From positions 1-64,000 of the forward strand of contig VIKE01000010.1 in NCBI GenBank assembly GCA_008080565.1: 64,000 nucleotides of DNA. Reading direction: 5' to 3'. The translations under genes were made by a program, and so were the position numbers. Positions 16,049 to 25,257 of this stretch are shown here, one piece after another. The stretch is from Rhodocyclaceae bacterium. Lineage in GTDB: Bacteria > Pseudomonadota > Gammaproteobacteria > Burkholderiales > Rhodocyclaceae. The notes under the pieces were generated by a model. The model was given only the letters and a program-made list of their open reading frames with translations, searched no databases and was not told where the DNA came from. Position 1 is the stretch's first letter; each line of letters opens with the position of its first letter.

Positions 16049-17230
16049 TCAGCCCTGCAGCAGGGCGTCGAGCATGGCAATCATCTGATCGATCTCGACC
16101 TCGGTCACATTCAGCGCCGGCATGAAGCGCAGTAGATTGGGGCGTGGCGAATTGAGCAGCAAGCCCGTCGGGCCGCCTTCGAGCGCCCGGCGAACGATAT
16201 CCGGGCCGCGCTCGTCGGCCAGCACCAAGGCCCGCAACAGGCCGGAACCGCGTTCGCCCTGCAAGCCGTGTTTTGCCGACAGTTCGAGCAGGCGTTTCGA
16301 CAGATATTGCCCGCGCGCCTCGACGCCGGACAGGAAACCCGGGGACAGCAGGCGCGTCAGCACGGCGAGGCCGACGGCGGTCATCAACGGATTGCCGTTG
16401 TAGGTGCCGCCCTGATCGCCCGGCTCGAAGCAGCAGATTTCCTCGCGCGCCAGCAGCGCCGCGAGTGGGACGCCGCCGCCGATGCCCTTGGCCAGCGTCA
16501 TGATGTCCGGCGTGATGCCGGCGTGCTCGTAGCCGAACAGCTTGCCGGTGCGGCCCATGCCGGTCTGCACTTCATCGACGATGAGCAGGATGCCGCGCGC
16601 CGTGGTCAGTTCGCGCAGCGCCTTGAGGAATTCGATGTCGGCCGGAATCACCCCGCCCTCGCCCTGTACCGGTTCGAGCATGACGGCTACCGTTTTTGGC
16701 CCGATTTTCTCGTTGACTGTAGCAATGTCGTTGTAAGTCGCTTTCGGGAAGCCCGGCACCTGCGGCGCGTAGATCGTGTCCCAGCCAGCCTTGCCGGAAG
16801 CCGACATGGTGGCCAGCGTGCGGCCGTGGAAGGAATGGCCGAAAGTGATGATCTCGTAGGCGCCATCCTTGTGCAGCCGCCCCCACTTGCGCGCCAGCTT
16901 GATCGCCCCCTCGTTGGCTTCGGCGCCGGTATTGGCGAAGAAGACGCGGTCGAACACCGAGTTGGCGGTGAGCAGGCCGGCCAGTTCGATCATCGGCCCA
17001 TTGTAGAAAGCCGGGCTCGGGTTGATCAGCTTGCCCGCTTGCGCAGTCAGTGCCGCAGCGATTTCCGGCGGGCAATGGCCCAGCGTATTCACCGCCCAGC
17101 CCTGGATGAAGTCGAGATAGGCCTTGCCCTGATGATCGTACAGCCACGACCCCTCGCCGCGCTCGAAAACGAGGTCGGGGCGATTGGTGATGCTCATCAG
17201 GGAATCGGTACTGGCGGCGTGGTATTGCAT
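16049..17230 (-). CDS. argD: Acetylornithine/succinylornithine-type aminotransferase (class III)
   Basis: A 393-residue PLP enzyme: [19 protein letters not shown] (PLP phosphate site, about 100-118), [15 protein letters not shown] near 130, [13 protein letters not shown] near 218 and the Schiff-base lysine in [15 protein letters not shown] near 248. The length and motifs match ArgD, which converts N-acetylglutamate semialdehyde to N-acetylornithine. Other arginine genes are not nearby, so a related omega-aminotransferase role remains possible. Confidence 0.85.
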   Translation of the reverse strand: MQYHAASTDSLMSITNRPDLVFERGEGSWLYDHQGKAYLDFIQGWAVNTLGHCPPEIAAALTAQAGKLINPSPAFYNGPMIELAGLLTANSVFDRVFFANTGAEANEGAIKLARKWGRLHKDGAYEIITFGHSFHGRTLATMSASGKAGWDTIYAPQVPGFPKATYNDIATVNEKIGPKTVAVMLEPVQGEGGVIPADIEFLKALRELTTARGILLIVDEVQTGMGRTGKLFGYEHAGITPDIMTLAKGIGGGVPLAALLAREEICCFEPGDQGGTYNGNPLMTAVGLAVLTRLLSPGFLSGVEARGQYLSKRLLELSAKHGLQGERGSGLLRALVLADERGPDIVRRALEGGPTGLLLNSPRPNLLRFMPALNVTEVEIDQMIAMLDALLQG

Positions 17231-17509
17231 GGTCGGTTTTCCGTAGATGGGAGCTGGAATAATAAGTTCGCGATATTACCGAATTACGCGAGGCTGTAGC
17301 GGTTTCGGCAAATCGACTAAGCGCGCGCTCTCGAGAAACAGGTGCATTACCAACATCAGCTCTGTCCGGGTGAATGTTGATTGATGTGGCGACCCGCATC
17401 GGATAATCTCAATGTCATTCAAAAACTTACAGGCGATTCAATCGTATCCGTGTTATTTGCAACAACCTGGACGCTTCTTCGCCCGAAAAACTGTTAGCTG
17501 GCACCAAAT

Positions 17510-18418
17510 ATGACAACCGACAAGGATCTTGCGCAGGTAATTCAAGAGATGCAGGCTCTCGAGGTACGTTTCATTGACTCACGAACGCTCGGTCTGCACC
17601 TGTCAACTGACGATGAGGCGGAGTTCAAGCGACTAGTTGTTGAAGCCAAGGCAATGCTCAGTTCGGAGCTTGGACCACTAAACGAGTTCTCCTTTAATTT
17701 GTTACACGCGATCAATTCTGGCTCTGGTGGCTATTTAGGAGGCCCTTCTCTAGCCGCCGTAAAGAGCGCCAGAGCCATAGTAGAAGGCGGTCTTAATCAG
17801 ATCAGAAGGAAGTCTGCTCACTCCGGCTCCGCAACTAAAATTGCTGGTCCAGCCTATGTAGACACTTCTCGCCTCAGCGAACTTAGATCACAAACATCAT
17901 CATCGTGGGATGTAAGTCGCTTGGTAAGGCTCGCCGAAGAACTAAATGTTGCCGACGCAAATCGCTGCTATATGAGCGTAGCAATGCTAGTGCGAGCAAT
18001 TACAGATCATGTCCCACCGGTGTTCAGTTGCAAGACATTCGCTGAAGTTGCGAACAACTATCAGGGTGCAAAGTCTTTCAAAGGGTCTATGAGCAAGTTG
18101 AACTCATCACTTCGCCATATAGCTGATGCGCACCTACACGTGCAGATACGACGCAATGAAGTGCTGCCAAATCAAACGCAGGTCGACTTTCGCGCAGACC
18201 TCGATGCCCTACTCGCCGAAATTGTTCGATTGCTTAAAGGTGCCAACTACCCTTTCAACCTGAAGGGCGTCATCCGAAAAGCCGATAACCGCCTAGATGC
18301 GAGAAGCTGCGCGAGTCTGAACGCCACCGGCCATCGACCGGATGCCTCACCCGCCCCCAACCAACCCCGCCAGCGCCGCCTCGGCAAACGCCACATCCTG
18401 CGCCTCACTCCCACCTGA
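17510..18418 (+). CDS. Orphan protein of unknown function, AT-rich
   Basis: The predicted 302-residue protein has no fold I can name. The block MSVAMLVRAITDHVPPVFSCKTF, then VANNYQGAKSFKGSMSKLNSSLRHIADAHLHVQIR and a leucine-rich end, looks like a helical domain I associate with uncharacterised accessory proteins of defence-type loci, but I cannot name it. Codon use is A/T-richer than in the neighbours, suggesting transfer. The last 45 or so residues (from DARSCASLNATG) are Pro/Arg-rich and run antisense into the next gene, so the natural stop may have been lost. Confidence 0.6.
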   Translation: MTTDKDLAQVIQEMQALEVRFIDSRTLGLHLSTDDEAEFKRLVVEAKAMLSSELGPLNEFSFNLLHAINSGSGGYLGGPSLAAVKSARAIVEGGLNQIRRKSAHSGSATKIAGPAYVDTSRLSELRSQTSSSWDVSRLVRLAEELNVADANRCYMSVAMLVRAITDHVPPVFSCKTFAEVANNYQGAKSFKGSMSKLNSSLRHIADAHLHVQIRRNEVLPNQTQVDFRADLDALLAEIVRLLKGANYPFNLKGVIRKADNRLDARSCASLNATGHRPDASPAPNQPRQRRLGKRHILRLTPT

Positions 18419-18775
18419 AACGCCAATCGCCCCGACCAGCACGCCTTCGTGCTTGACCGGCAGGCCGCCGCCGAAGCCGATGAAGCGGTCGCGTTGCATC
18501 AGGCCGTGGCGGAGCATTTCTGAGCCTTTGGCCAGGCGGGCATCCCATTTGGCGGTGGCGGGGCCGAAGCTGACCACCGTGTAGGCTTTGTCGAGGGCGA
18601 TGTCGATGGAGTGGTAGGGCGCGCCGGGGTGGCGTTTGAAGACGAGCGGGTAGCCGGCGCGGTCGACGACGGCGACGCAGATTTTGACGCCGGCCCCAGA
18701 GGCGGCGGCGAGTGCCCGGTCGGCGAGTTGTTCGGCGCTGCCGAGGCCGAGCGAGGCGATCATTTCAATGTCCAT
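18347..18775 (-). CDS. GlcG/HbpS-family protein (DUF336)
   Basis: A 142-residue protein with the family motifs VKICVAVVDRAGYPLVFKR (about 30-48), DIALDKAYT near 60, FGGGLPV near 102 and a GAIGVSGG turn near 115. HbpS-type members bind haem or flavin-like ligands; GlcG has no assigned enzymatic activity. It overlaps the upstream MFS gene by 11 bases and overlaps the orphan gene tail-to-tail by 72 bases. Confidence 0.85.
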   Translation of the reverse strand: MDIEMIASLGLGSAEQLADRALAAASGAGVKICVAVVDRAGYPLVFKRHPGAPYHSIDIALDKAYTVVSFGPATAKWDARLAKGSEMLRHGLMQRDRFIGFGGGLPVKHEGVLVGAIGVSGGSEAQDVAFAEAALAGLVGGG

Positions 18776-20012
18776 GACTTTCTCCTTGCGCTGCCGAGAC
18801 TTGCGCCGTCAGGCGTTGGCGCAGGGTGAGCAGGAATATTGCGAAAACGGTGAGGGCGGCGCCTTCGACCAACATGGTCTGGCCGGCGCCGAGCGCGACG
18901 GCGACGAAGCCGGCGAGCAGGCCGCCGAGCGCGTCAAAGCCGAAGCGGGCCGAGGTGAAGAAGGAGACGATGCGGCCGCGCAGCTGCTCGGGGGCAGAGC
19001 TTTGCAGGATCATGTTGATGCCGACGTTGCACACCGAGATGCCGAAGCCGAGGCCGACCATGGCGGCCAGTGCGAGCGGCAGCCGGGTGGTCGCGCCGAA
19101 AACAAGCAAGGCGACGGCGCTGATGGCGACGCCGGCGACGACGGCGGCGATCAGGCCGGAGACGGTTTTACGGGTGGCGAGAAAGACCGTCGAGGTAAAA
19201 GCCCCGCAGCCGGCGGCGCCCCACAGCCAGCCCAGCGTCGTCGCATCGCCGGCGAAGACATCGCGGGCGAAGACCGGGAGCAGGACGGCGTAGGCCGAGG
19301 CGGTCAGGTTGAGCGCAATGAGCGTGATGATCAGCATGCGGATGACCCAGGTGTGCCAAGCGAAGAGGACGCCTTCCTTGAAGACCTGACCGACCGAGCC
19401 GGTGGCGCGTAGCGGCGGCTGGCTGCGGACGACCAGAATGGCGGCGATCAGGGCAAGAAATGAGAAGCCGTTGATGGCGAAGCAGAAGGCTTCAGAGGTC
19501 AGGCCGAGGAGCAGGCCGGCTATCGGCGGGCCGATGAAGCGGCCGGCGTTGAAGAGCATGGCATTGAGGGCCAGCGCGTTGGGCAGGTCGTCGCGGCTGC
19601 CGACAAAGCTGCCGATCAGCGATTGGCGGAGCGGCGCGTCGAAACTGCTCAAGACGCCGAGAACCAGCGCCATGAGCACGATGAAGCCGGGAGTTATCCA
19701 GTCCAGCCAGCACAGGCCGGCGAGCACGAAAGCCTGAACGGCCATCAGCGACTGAACGCCGATCAGCCATTTTTTCTTGTCATGCTTGTCGATCCATGCC
19801 CCGGCCAGCGGGCCGACGACGAGCTGCGGGATGAGGCCGCAGAAGGCCGTGATGCCGAGCAGCGCAGCCGAGCCGGTGAGCCGGTAGACCAGCCAGGCGA
19901 GCGCCACCTGCTGAATCCACGAGCCGAGAATGGAAATCGCCTGGCCGGTGAAATAAAGGCGGAAGTTGCGATGCGCCAGCGCTCGCATGCCGGCTGGCAA
20001 AGCCATGTTCAA
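18765..20012 (-). CDS. MFS transporter, EntS/MFS_3-like exporter
   Basis: The 415-residue protein shows twelve hydrophobic helices and starts MNMALPAGMRALAHRNFRLYFTGQAISILGSWIQQVALAWLVY, the N-terminus typical of the EntS-like (MFS_3) branch. The loop motif DKHDKKKWLIG follows helix 2-3. It sits between MAPEG (ATGA overlap) and GlcG-like genes, so all three are one transcript. The substrate is not predictable. Confidence 0.88.
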   Translation of the reverse strand: MNMALPAGMRALAHRNFRLYFTGQAISILGSWIQQVALAWLVYRLTGSAALLGITAFCGLIPQLVVGPLAGAWIDKHDKKKWLIGVQSLMAVQAFVLAGLCWLDWITPGFIVLMALVLGVLSSFDAPLRQSLIGSFVGSRDDLPNALALNAMLFNAGRFIGPPIAGLLLGLTSEAFCFAINGFSFLALIAAILVVRSQPPLRATGSVGQVFKEGVLFAWHTWVIRMLIITLIALNLTASAYAVLLPVFARDVFAGDATTLGWLWGAAGCGAFTSTVFLATRKTVSGLIAAVVAGVAISAVALLVFGATTRLPLALAAMVGLGFGISVCNVGINMILQSSAPEQLRGRIVSFFTSARFGFDALGGLLAGFVAVALGAGQTMLVEGAALTVFAIFLLTLRQRLTAQVSAAQGESHGH

Positions 20013-20410
20013 GCTCCTGCGAACATGGCCGCGCAGAGCGCAGTGCCGACTAAATAAGTGCCAAGCGCGCCGACGAATCGGGCCGGATTGGGCCGCCCCA
20101 GGCTGGGCCAGGCGATCAGCCCGATGACGAGCAGAAAGCGGCAGAAGGTGGCGGCGATAATCAGATTGACGACGAGGTCGGACGGCCCGCGCCAGCCGAA
20201 ATAGAGAAAGATCACGGCGAGGAATGGGGCAAATTCGGCGGTATTGGCATGCGCCCGGATCAGCCTGTTGAGCATGGAGTTACGCTCAGCCGAAGGACCG
20301 GAACCGGTACCCGTACGGAAGCGGAAGATGGAGACAGCCAGCCCGAGCAGAAAGAGCAGCATGCCGAGGGCAGCGGTGCAGTAGAGGGCGACGGGGTGCA
20401 TGTTGGGCAT
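20009..20410 (-). CDS. MAPEG-family membrane protein
   Basis: A 133-residue four-helix membrane protein with the MAPEG signature around residues 45-60 (LIRAHANTAEFAPFLAVIFLYF). Eukaryotic relatives are microsomal glutathione transferases and leukotriene synthases; the function of bacterial members is mostly unknown. It leads the small operon with the MFS gene and the GlcG-like gene. Confidence 0.87.
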   Translation of the reverse strand: MPNMHPVALYCTAALGMLLFLLGLAVSIFRFRTGTGSGPSAERNSMLNRLIRAHANTAEFAPFLAVIFLYFGWRGPSDLVVNLIIAATFCRFLLVIGLIAWPSLGRPNPARFVGALGTYLVGTALCAAMFAGA

Positions 20411-20430
20411 GGTATGTGAACGGTGGTCGG

Positions 20431-21630
20431 TTATCGGCGCGAAGCACGCCGGAAGAGCAGATAGCCGACCAGCGAGGCAGCGGACGTCGCCAGGATGACC
20501 CAGGCCATCGGCCGGCCGCTACCGTCGTGAGTGTAACTGACCGCGGCACTCGCCCACATGCCGAAGCCAAACTGGCTGGAGCCGAACAACGCGGCCGCCG
20601 CCCCGGCGTTCTGCGGATAACGCGCCATGAGCAGGCCGACGCAGTTGGCGCCGAGCAGACCGGTCATGCTGACGACGATGAAAAGGCCGCCGATGATCGC
20701 GGGAACGACATCGCCGAGACTCATCGCCAGCCACAGCAGCAAGGCCCCAGTCAAGCCCGAGGCGCTGCCGACGCCGGCCATCACCTCCGCCCCTTTGCTT
20801 TTGGCCAGCCGGCTGTTGAGGTAATTGGCGGCGAAGATGCCGACCGCGTTGGTGGCGAACAGCGCGCCATAGGCGGCCGGCGAGAAATGCTGGAGTTCGA
20901 TGAAATAGAAGGGGCTGGCCGTGATGTAGGCGAACATCGCGGCAAAGGACATGCCGCCGGCGAGCAGCAGACCGACGGCGACCGGATCGCGCAGCAGGTG
21001 GATATAGGCGGCAAAGGCGGCGCCCAGCGGCAACTGGCCGCGCCGCGCGGCCGGCAGCGTTTCGGGCAGATAACGCCAGACGACGACAAAACTCAGGACG
21101 CCCCATAGCAGCACGGCGGCGAAGGTGCCGCGCCAGCCGAAACCGGCCAGTAGCGCGCTGCCGAGCAGCGGTGCGACGAGCGGCGCGATGGCCGTAACCA
21201 TCGCCATCAGCGACAGCTTGCGGATCGCCTCGGTCGGCGTGTAAACGTCGCGGACGACGGCCCGGGCCAGCACCGAGGCCGCTCCGCCGCCGAGCGACTG
21301 GACGAAGCGGGCGGCGATCAGCTGCTCGACGCCGGTCGCCAGCATGCAGGCCAGGCTGGCCAGGGCGAACAGCGCGATACCGCTAAGCATCACCGTGCGC
21401 CGGCCGTAACGGTCAGAGATCGGCCCGTAGAACAGCATGCCAAGGCCGAAGCCGGCGAGGAAAACGGTGATCGACAACTGCACCGCTTCCGGCGTCGCCG
21501 CCAGACCGCTGGCGATGGCCGGCAAGGCCGGCAGGTAGAGGTCGATGGCGAGCGGCCCGAAAGCAACCAGCGCGCCGAGCAGCAAAACAAAACGGCCCTC
21601 GCGGGCCGCTTCGGGAGCGCTCTGGCTCAT
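20431..21630 (-). CDS. Bcr/CflA-family MFS drug-resistance-type exporter
   Basis: The protein has about twelve helices, with the family marks GPLAIDLYLPALPAIA (helix 1), GPISDRYGRRTVML (loop 2-3) and RAVVRDVY near residue 140. I use the start MSQSAPEAAREG (21630), giving 399 residues, because 21660 and 21774 begin within or before a dispersed repeat and the extra residues are not membrane-like. It lies downstream of the hpa operon, separated by repeat copy B; it may be read through from it. Confidence 0.82.
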   Translation of the reverse strand: MSQSAPEAAREGRFVLLLGALVAFGPLAIDLYLPALPAIASGLAATPEAVQLSITVFLAGFGLGMLFYGPISDRYGRRTVMLSGIALFALASLACMLATGVEQLIAARFVQSLGGGAASVLARAVVRDVYTPTEAIRKLSLMAMVTAIAPLVAPLLGSALLAGFGWRGTFAAVLLWGVLSFVVVWRYLPETLPAARRGQLPLGAAFAAYIHLLRDPVAVGLLLAGGMSFAAMFAYITASPFYFIELQHFSPAAYGALFATNAVGIFAANYLNSRLAKSKGAEVMAGVGSASGLTGALLLWLAMSLGDVVPAIIGGLFIVVSMTGLLGANCVGLLMARYPQNAGAAAALFGSSQFGFGMWASAAVSYTHDGSGRPMAWVILATSAASLVGYLLFRRASRR

Positions 21631-21656
21631 TGGGCGCCGCGCCGCCGTCCACCGGA

Positions 21657-21694
21657 ACATTTCATTTTTGGGCGAAATTTCCGGTTGACCGTGG
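21657..21694 (-). repeat. Dispersed repeat, copy B
   Basis: The minus strand reads CCACGGTCAACCGG, seven mostly A/T bases, CGCCCAAAAATGAAATG. It occupies the gap between the succinate-semialdehyde dehydrogenase gene and the Bcr/CflA gene. Ends match copies A, C and D. Confidence 0.8.
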
Positions 21695-21721
21695 GGATGG
21701 CGATTTGCGGGTGAAAAGCGA

Positions 21722-23176
21722 TCACAAACCGCCCAGCGCCAGGTACTTGGTTTCCATGTACTCGTCGAGGCCATGGCTGGAGCCTTCGCGGCCGATGCCT
21801 GACATCTTGACGCCGCCGAACGGGGCGACCTCGGTCGAAATCAGGCCGGTATTGACGCCGACCATGCCGTATTCGAGCTGCTTCGAAACACGCCAGACGC
21901 GGCCGTGGTCCTTGGAGAAGAAGTAGGCTGCCAACCCGAACTCGGTGTCGTTGGCCATGTGCACTGCTTCGGCTTCGGTCTTGAAGCGGAACAGCGGGGC
22001 GACCGGGCCGAAGATTTCTTCCTTGGCGACGGCCATGCCGGCGGCCACGTCGGCCAGGATGGTCGGCTCGTACCAGGTGCGACCAAGCGCGTGGCGCTTG
22101 CCGCCGGTGACGACGCGGGCGCCCTTGTCGATGGCGTCCTTGACCAGTTCCTCAACCTTGTTGATGGCGGCATCGTCGATCAGCGGGCCTTGCGTGACGC
22201 CCTCCTCCGTGCCGTGGCCGACCTTGAGCGCCGACACGGCGGTCGCCAGCTTGGCCGCGAAAGCGTCATAGACGCCATCCTGAACGAGGAAACGATTCGA
22301 GCAGACACAGGTCTGGCCTGCATTGCGGTACTTGGAAGCGAGCGCACCAGCGACGGCAGCATCGAGATCGGCGTCGTCGAAGACGATGAAGGGCGCATTG
22401 CCGCCGAGTTCCAGGGACATCTTCTTGACCGTGCCGGCGCACTGCTGCATGAGCAACTGACCGATCGGGGTCGAGCCGGTAAAGGTCAGCTTGCGGACGA
22501 TCGGGCTTGCCGTCATCACGCCGCCGATGGCGGAAGCCTTGCCGGTCACGACGCTGAACACGCCAGCCGGCACGCCGGCGCGCTCGGCCAGTTCGGCCAG
22601 GGCGAGTGCGGAAAGCGGCGTCTGCTCGGCCGGTTTCAAGATGATGGTGCAGCCGGCCGCCAGCGCCGGAGCGACCTTGCGGGTGATCATCGCCGACGGG
22701 AAGTTCCACGGCGTGATCGCGGCGCAAACGCCGACCGGTTCCTTGGTGACGACGATCTGGCGGTCCTTGAACGGCGACGGAATGACTTCGCCGTAGGCGC
22801 GCTTGGCTTCCTCGGCGAACCACTCGATATAGGCGGCGGCATAGGCGATTTCGCCCTTCGCCTCGGCCAGCGGCTTGCCCTGCTCGGCGGTCATCAGCGC
22901 GGCGAGGTCGTCCTGGTGGGTCATCAGCAGGTCGAACCAGCGGCGCAGGATGCGGGAACGCTCGGCAGCGGTGGTTTCGCGCCAGGTTTTGAGGGCAACG
23001 TCCGCGGCCTGAATGGCGCGCTCGGTTTCGGCGGCGCCGCAACGGGGGACGGTGGCGATGGTTTCACCGGTGGCGGGATTGGTGACCGGGAAGGTTTCGC
23101 CCGAATCGGCGCCAACCCAGGCACCATCTATGTAGCAGGCCTGACGCAGCAGGTTGGTGTCGTTCAATGCCAGCAT
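21722..23176 (-). CDS. gabD: NAD(P)-dependent succinate-semialdehyde dehydrogenase
   Basis: A 484-residue ALDH with AITPWNFPSAMITRK (about 150-165), LELGGNAPFIVFDDADLD (about 255) and catalytic Cys in NAGQTCVCSNRF (about 290). The overall sequence, including GLISTEVAPFGGVKMSG, resembles GabD. It is the last gene of the hpa operon. The homoprotocatechuate route ends in pyruvate plus succinate semialdehyde, so this enzyme delivers succinate to the TCA cycle. Confidence 0.92.
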   Translation of the reverse strand: MLALNDTNLLRQACYIDGAWVGADSGETFPVTNPATGETIATVPRCGAAETERAIQAADVALKTWRETTAAERSRILRRWFDLLMTHQDDLAALMTAEQGKPLAEAKGEIAYAAAYIEWFAEEAKRAYGEVIPSPFKDRQIVVTKEPVGVCAAITPWNFPSAMITRKVAPALAAGCTIILKPAEQTPLSALALAELAERAGVPAGVFSVVTGKASAIGGVMTASPIVRKLTFTGSTPIGQLLMQQCAGTVKKMSLELGGNAPFIVFDDADLDAAVAGALASKYRNAGQTCVCSNRFLVQDGVYDAFAAKLATAVSALKVGHGTEEGVTQGPLIDDAAINKVEELVKDAIDKGARVVTGGKRHALGRTWYEPTILADVAAGMAVAKEEIFGPVAPLFRFKTEAEAVHMANDTEFGLAAYFFSKDHGRVWRVSKQLEYGMVGVNTGLISTEVAPFGGVKMSGIGREGSSHGLDEYMETKYLALGGL

Positions 23177-23196
23177 GAGCTGTTCTCCTAAATGTT

Positions 23197-24000
23197 TTAG
23201 TAGGCGGCACCGGTCTTGCCGGACTCCGCTTTTTTGAATTTGTCGGCCAGAGCCACAGCCGAATTGCGCAGCAACAGGGCATCGACACCGACCAGCAGGA
23301 AACTGGCGCCAATCGCCTGATAGGCGGCGGCAGCGACCGGATCGGCCGAAAACACCCCGGCCGCCTTGCTGGCAGCCGAAATCTTCAGGATGGCTCCCTC
23401 GACGGCCGCTTTCACATCTGCATGCCCTGGGTTGCCAAGATGCCCCATCGAGGCGGCAAGATCGGATGGACCGATGAATACGGCATCGACACCATCGACC
23501 TTGAGAATGTCGTCCAGACCATCCAGCCCGGCAACCGACTCAATCTGGACGATCAGGCACATCTCCTGGTCGGCCTTGCCAAAATAGCCTTCGACGCCAT
23601 TCCAGCGCGCGGCCCGGGCCAGCGCTGTACCAACGCCGCGGATGCCGTGCGGCGGATAACGCATGGCGCGGACCAGGCTTTCGGCTTCGGTGGCTGTTTC
23701 GACCATCGGCACCATCAGCGTCTGGACGCCGCCGTCGAGAAGTTGCTTGATCCGTGCCGTATCGTGATCGACCGTGCGCACCACCGGTTTGACCGGATAT
23801 TGGCCAAGCGCCTGCAGTTGTCCGATGATCGATTGCAGGTCGTTCGGACCGTGCTCGCCATCAATGAGCAGCCAGTCGAAACCGGCCGTGGCAACCACTT
23901 CCGCGGCATAGGCGTTGGCCATGCCGAGAAACAGGCCAATCTGGGTTTCGCCGGCGGCCAGGGCGCGCTTGAATTGGTTGAGGGGCATATCCACGGTCAA
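23197..24000 (-). CDS. hpaI: 4-hydroxy-2-oxoheptane-1,7-dioate aldolase
   Basis: A 267-residue class II pyruvate aldolase of the HpcH/HpaI family: FDWLLIDGEHGPND (about 40-53), IVQIESVAGLDGLDDIL with a metal-binding Glu, and VFIGPSDLAASMGH with the metal-binding Asp. The Arg of VVRTVDHD is the substrate-binding residue of the family. It splits the 4-hydroxy-2-oxo acid to pyruvate and succinate semialdehyde. MPLNQFKRA (four codons in) is an alternative start. Confidence 0.93.
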   Translation of the reverse strand: MTVDMPLNQFKRALAAGETQIGLFLGMANAYAAEVVATAGFDWLLIDGEHGPNDLQSIIGQLQALGQYPVKPVVRTVDHDTARIKQLLDGGVQTLMVPMVETATEAESLVRAMRYPPHGIRGVGTALARAARWNGVEGYFGKADQEMCLIVQIESVAGLDGLDDILKVDGVDAVFIGPSDLAASMGHLGNPGHADVKAAVEGAILKISAASKAAGVFSADPVAAAAYQAIGASFLLVGVDALLLRNSAVALADKFKKAESGKTGAAY

Positions 24001-24009
24001 CGTCCTTTC

Positions 24010-24813
24010 TTAGATGAAACGGGCGCTGATGTTACCGAGCGGACCGTAATCGACGTGGATGGTATCGCCCGGCACGACCTTGACCGGACGCGTGAAGGAA
24101 CCAGCCAGGATGATCTGGCCCGGTTCGAGCGCCACACCGTGGGGCGCGAACTTCTTGGCCAGCCAGGCAATGCCGTTGGCCGGGTGATTGAGCACGCCGG
24201 CAGCGACGCCGGTTTCCTCGATCACACCGTTCTTGTAGAGCAGCGCCGAGACCCAGCGCAGATCGACGTCCATCGGCTTGATCGGACGACCGCCGAGGAT
24301 GATGCCGACGTTCGCAGCGTTGTCGGAAATGGTGTCCATGACCTTGCGCGGCCGCTTGGTCTCCGGGTCGATGCGGTGGCAGCGGGCATCGATCAGTTCG
24401 ACAGCCGGCACGACATAATCGGTGGCCGACAGCACGTCAAAAATCGTGACGTTCGGACCTTCGAGGCGATCCTTCAGGATAAAGGCCAGCTCGACCTCGA
24501 CCATCGGATCGATGAAACGCTCGCAGGGAATGTCGGACGCGTCCTTGTAGACCATCTCGTCGAGCAACGTGCCGAAATCCGGCTCATTGATCTGCGACGA
24601 CATCTGCATGGCACGCGATGTCAGGCCGATCTTGTGGCCGACGATCTTCTGCCCCTCGGCCAGCTTCATCTGGACCCATGCCTTCTGTACGGCGTAGGCG
24701 TCCTCGATGGTGATCTCGGGGTGATCCAGCGAAATCTGGCGCACGGCCTTGCGGGCCTTTTCCGCTGCATGCAGCCGCTCGGCGGCGGCTTGAATGAGTT
24801 CTTTGCTCAGCAT
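24010..24813 (-). CDS. hpaH: 2-oxo-hept-4-ene-1,7-dioate hydratase
   Basis: A 267-residue member of the hydratase/decarboxylase family: [10 protein letters not shown] near 60, the metal-binding [13 protein letters not shown] near 105-115 and [25 protein letters not shown] near the C-terminus. Length and order match HpaH, which adds water to the dienol product before aldol cleavage by HpaI. Confidence 0.93.
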   Translation of the reverse strand: MLSKELIQAAAERLHAAEKARKAVRQISLDHPEITIEDAYAVQKAWVQMKLAEGQKIVGHKIGLTSRAMQMSSQINEPDFGTLLDEMVYKDASDIPCERFIDPMVEVELAFILKDRLEGPNVTIFDVLSATDYVVPAVELIDARCHRIDPETKRPRKVMDTISDNAANVGIILGGRPIKPMDVDLRWVSALLYKNGVIEETGVAAGVLNHPANGIAWLAKKFAPHGVALEPGQIILAGSFTRPVKVVPGDTIHVDYGPLGNISARFI

Positions 24814-24834
24814 TTTTGTTTCCTCTTGGTGGGG

Positions 24835-25224
24835 TTAATTCTTCTTGTAACGGACGTGAATATTGTTCTGCTTCCAGGTGCCGGCCTCGCTGAACTCGAC
24901 GATCTCGAGCGACAGCGCCAGCGTGCGTTTCTGGTAGATCGCAGCAAAGTGTTCACTGATCACCTTGAACAGGTCGTCGCCGATCTTCTTCTTGACCTCG
25001 TCGGAGCGCCCTGCCCCCATTTTGAGGACGGCGTGGACGAAGGCATCATCAACGCTGCCGTCGGCCACGCAGTAGTCGGTCAGGCGAGTCGCCCGCGAGC
25101 GAATGCCACCAATCGGAAGTACCCCACCCTGGGCGATCAACACCTGGTTGGATTTCAGCAACAGGCCCTTGATGTCGGCTTCGGCAGCGAGGTTGTCGGT
25201 GTATTCGTAAATCAGATGGGGCAT
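24835..25224 (-). CDS. hpaF: 5-carboxymethyl-2-hydroxymuconate delta-isomerase
   Basis: A 129-residue protein starting MPHLIYEYTDNL; removal of Met exposes the catalytic N-terminal Pro of the tautomerase superfamily. It has the CHMI length and motifs (LPIGGIRSRATR, HAVLKMGAGR). It isomerises the muconate after the semialdehyde dehydrogenase step. Confidence 0.92.
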   Translation of the reverse strand: MPHLIYEYTDNLAAEADIKGLLLKSNQVLIAQGGVLPIGGIRSRATRLTDYCVADGSVDDAFVHAVLKMGAGRSDEVKKKIGDDLFKVISEHFAAIYQKRTLALSLEIVEFSEAGTWKQNNIHVRYKKN

Positions 25225-25257
25225 TTTTTGGTCCTTTTGACGGTTGACCGCAGGATT

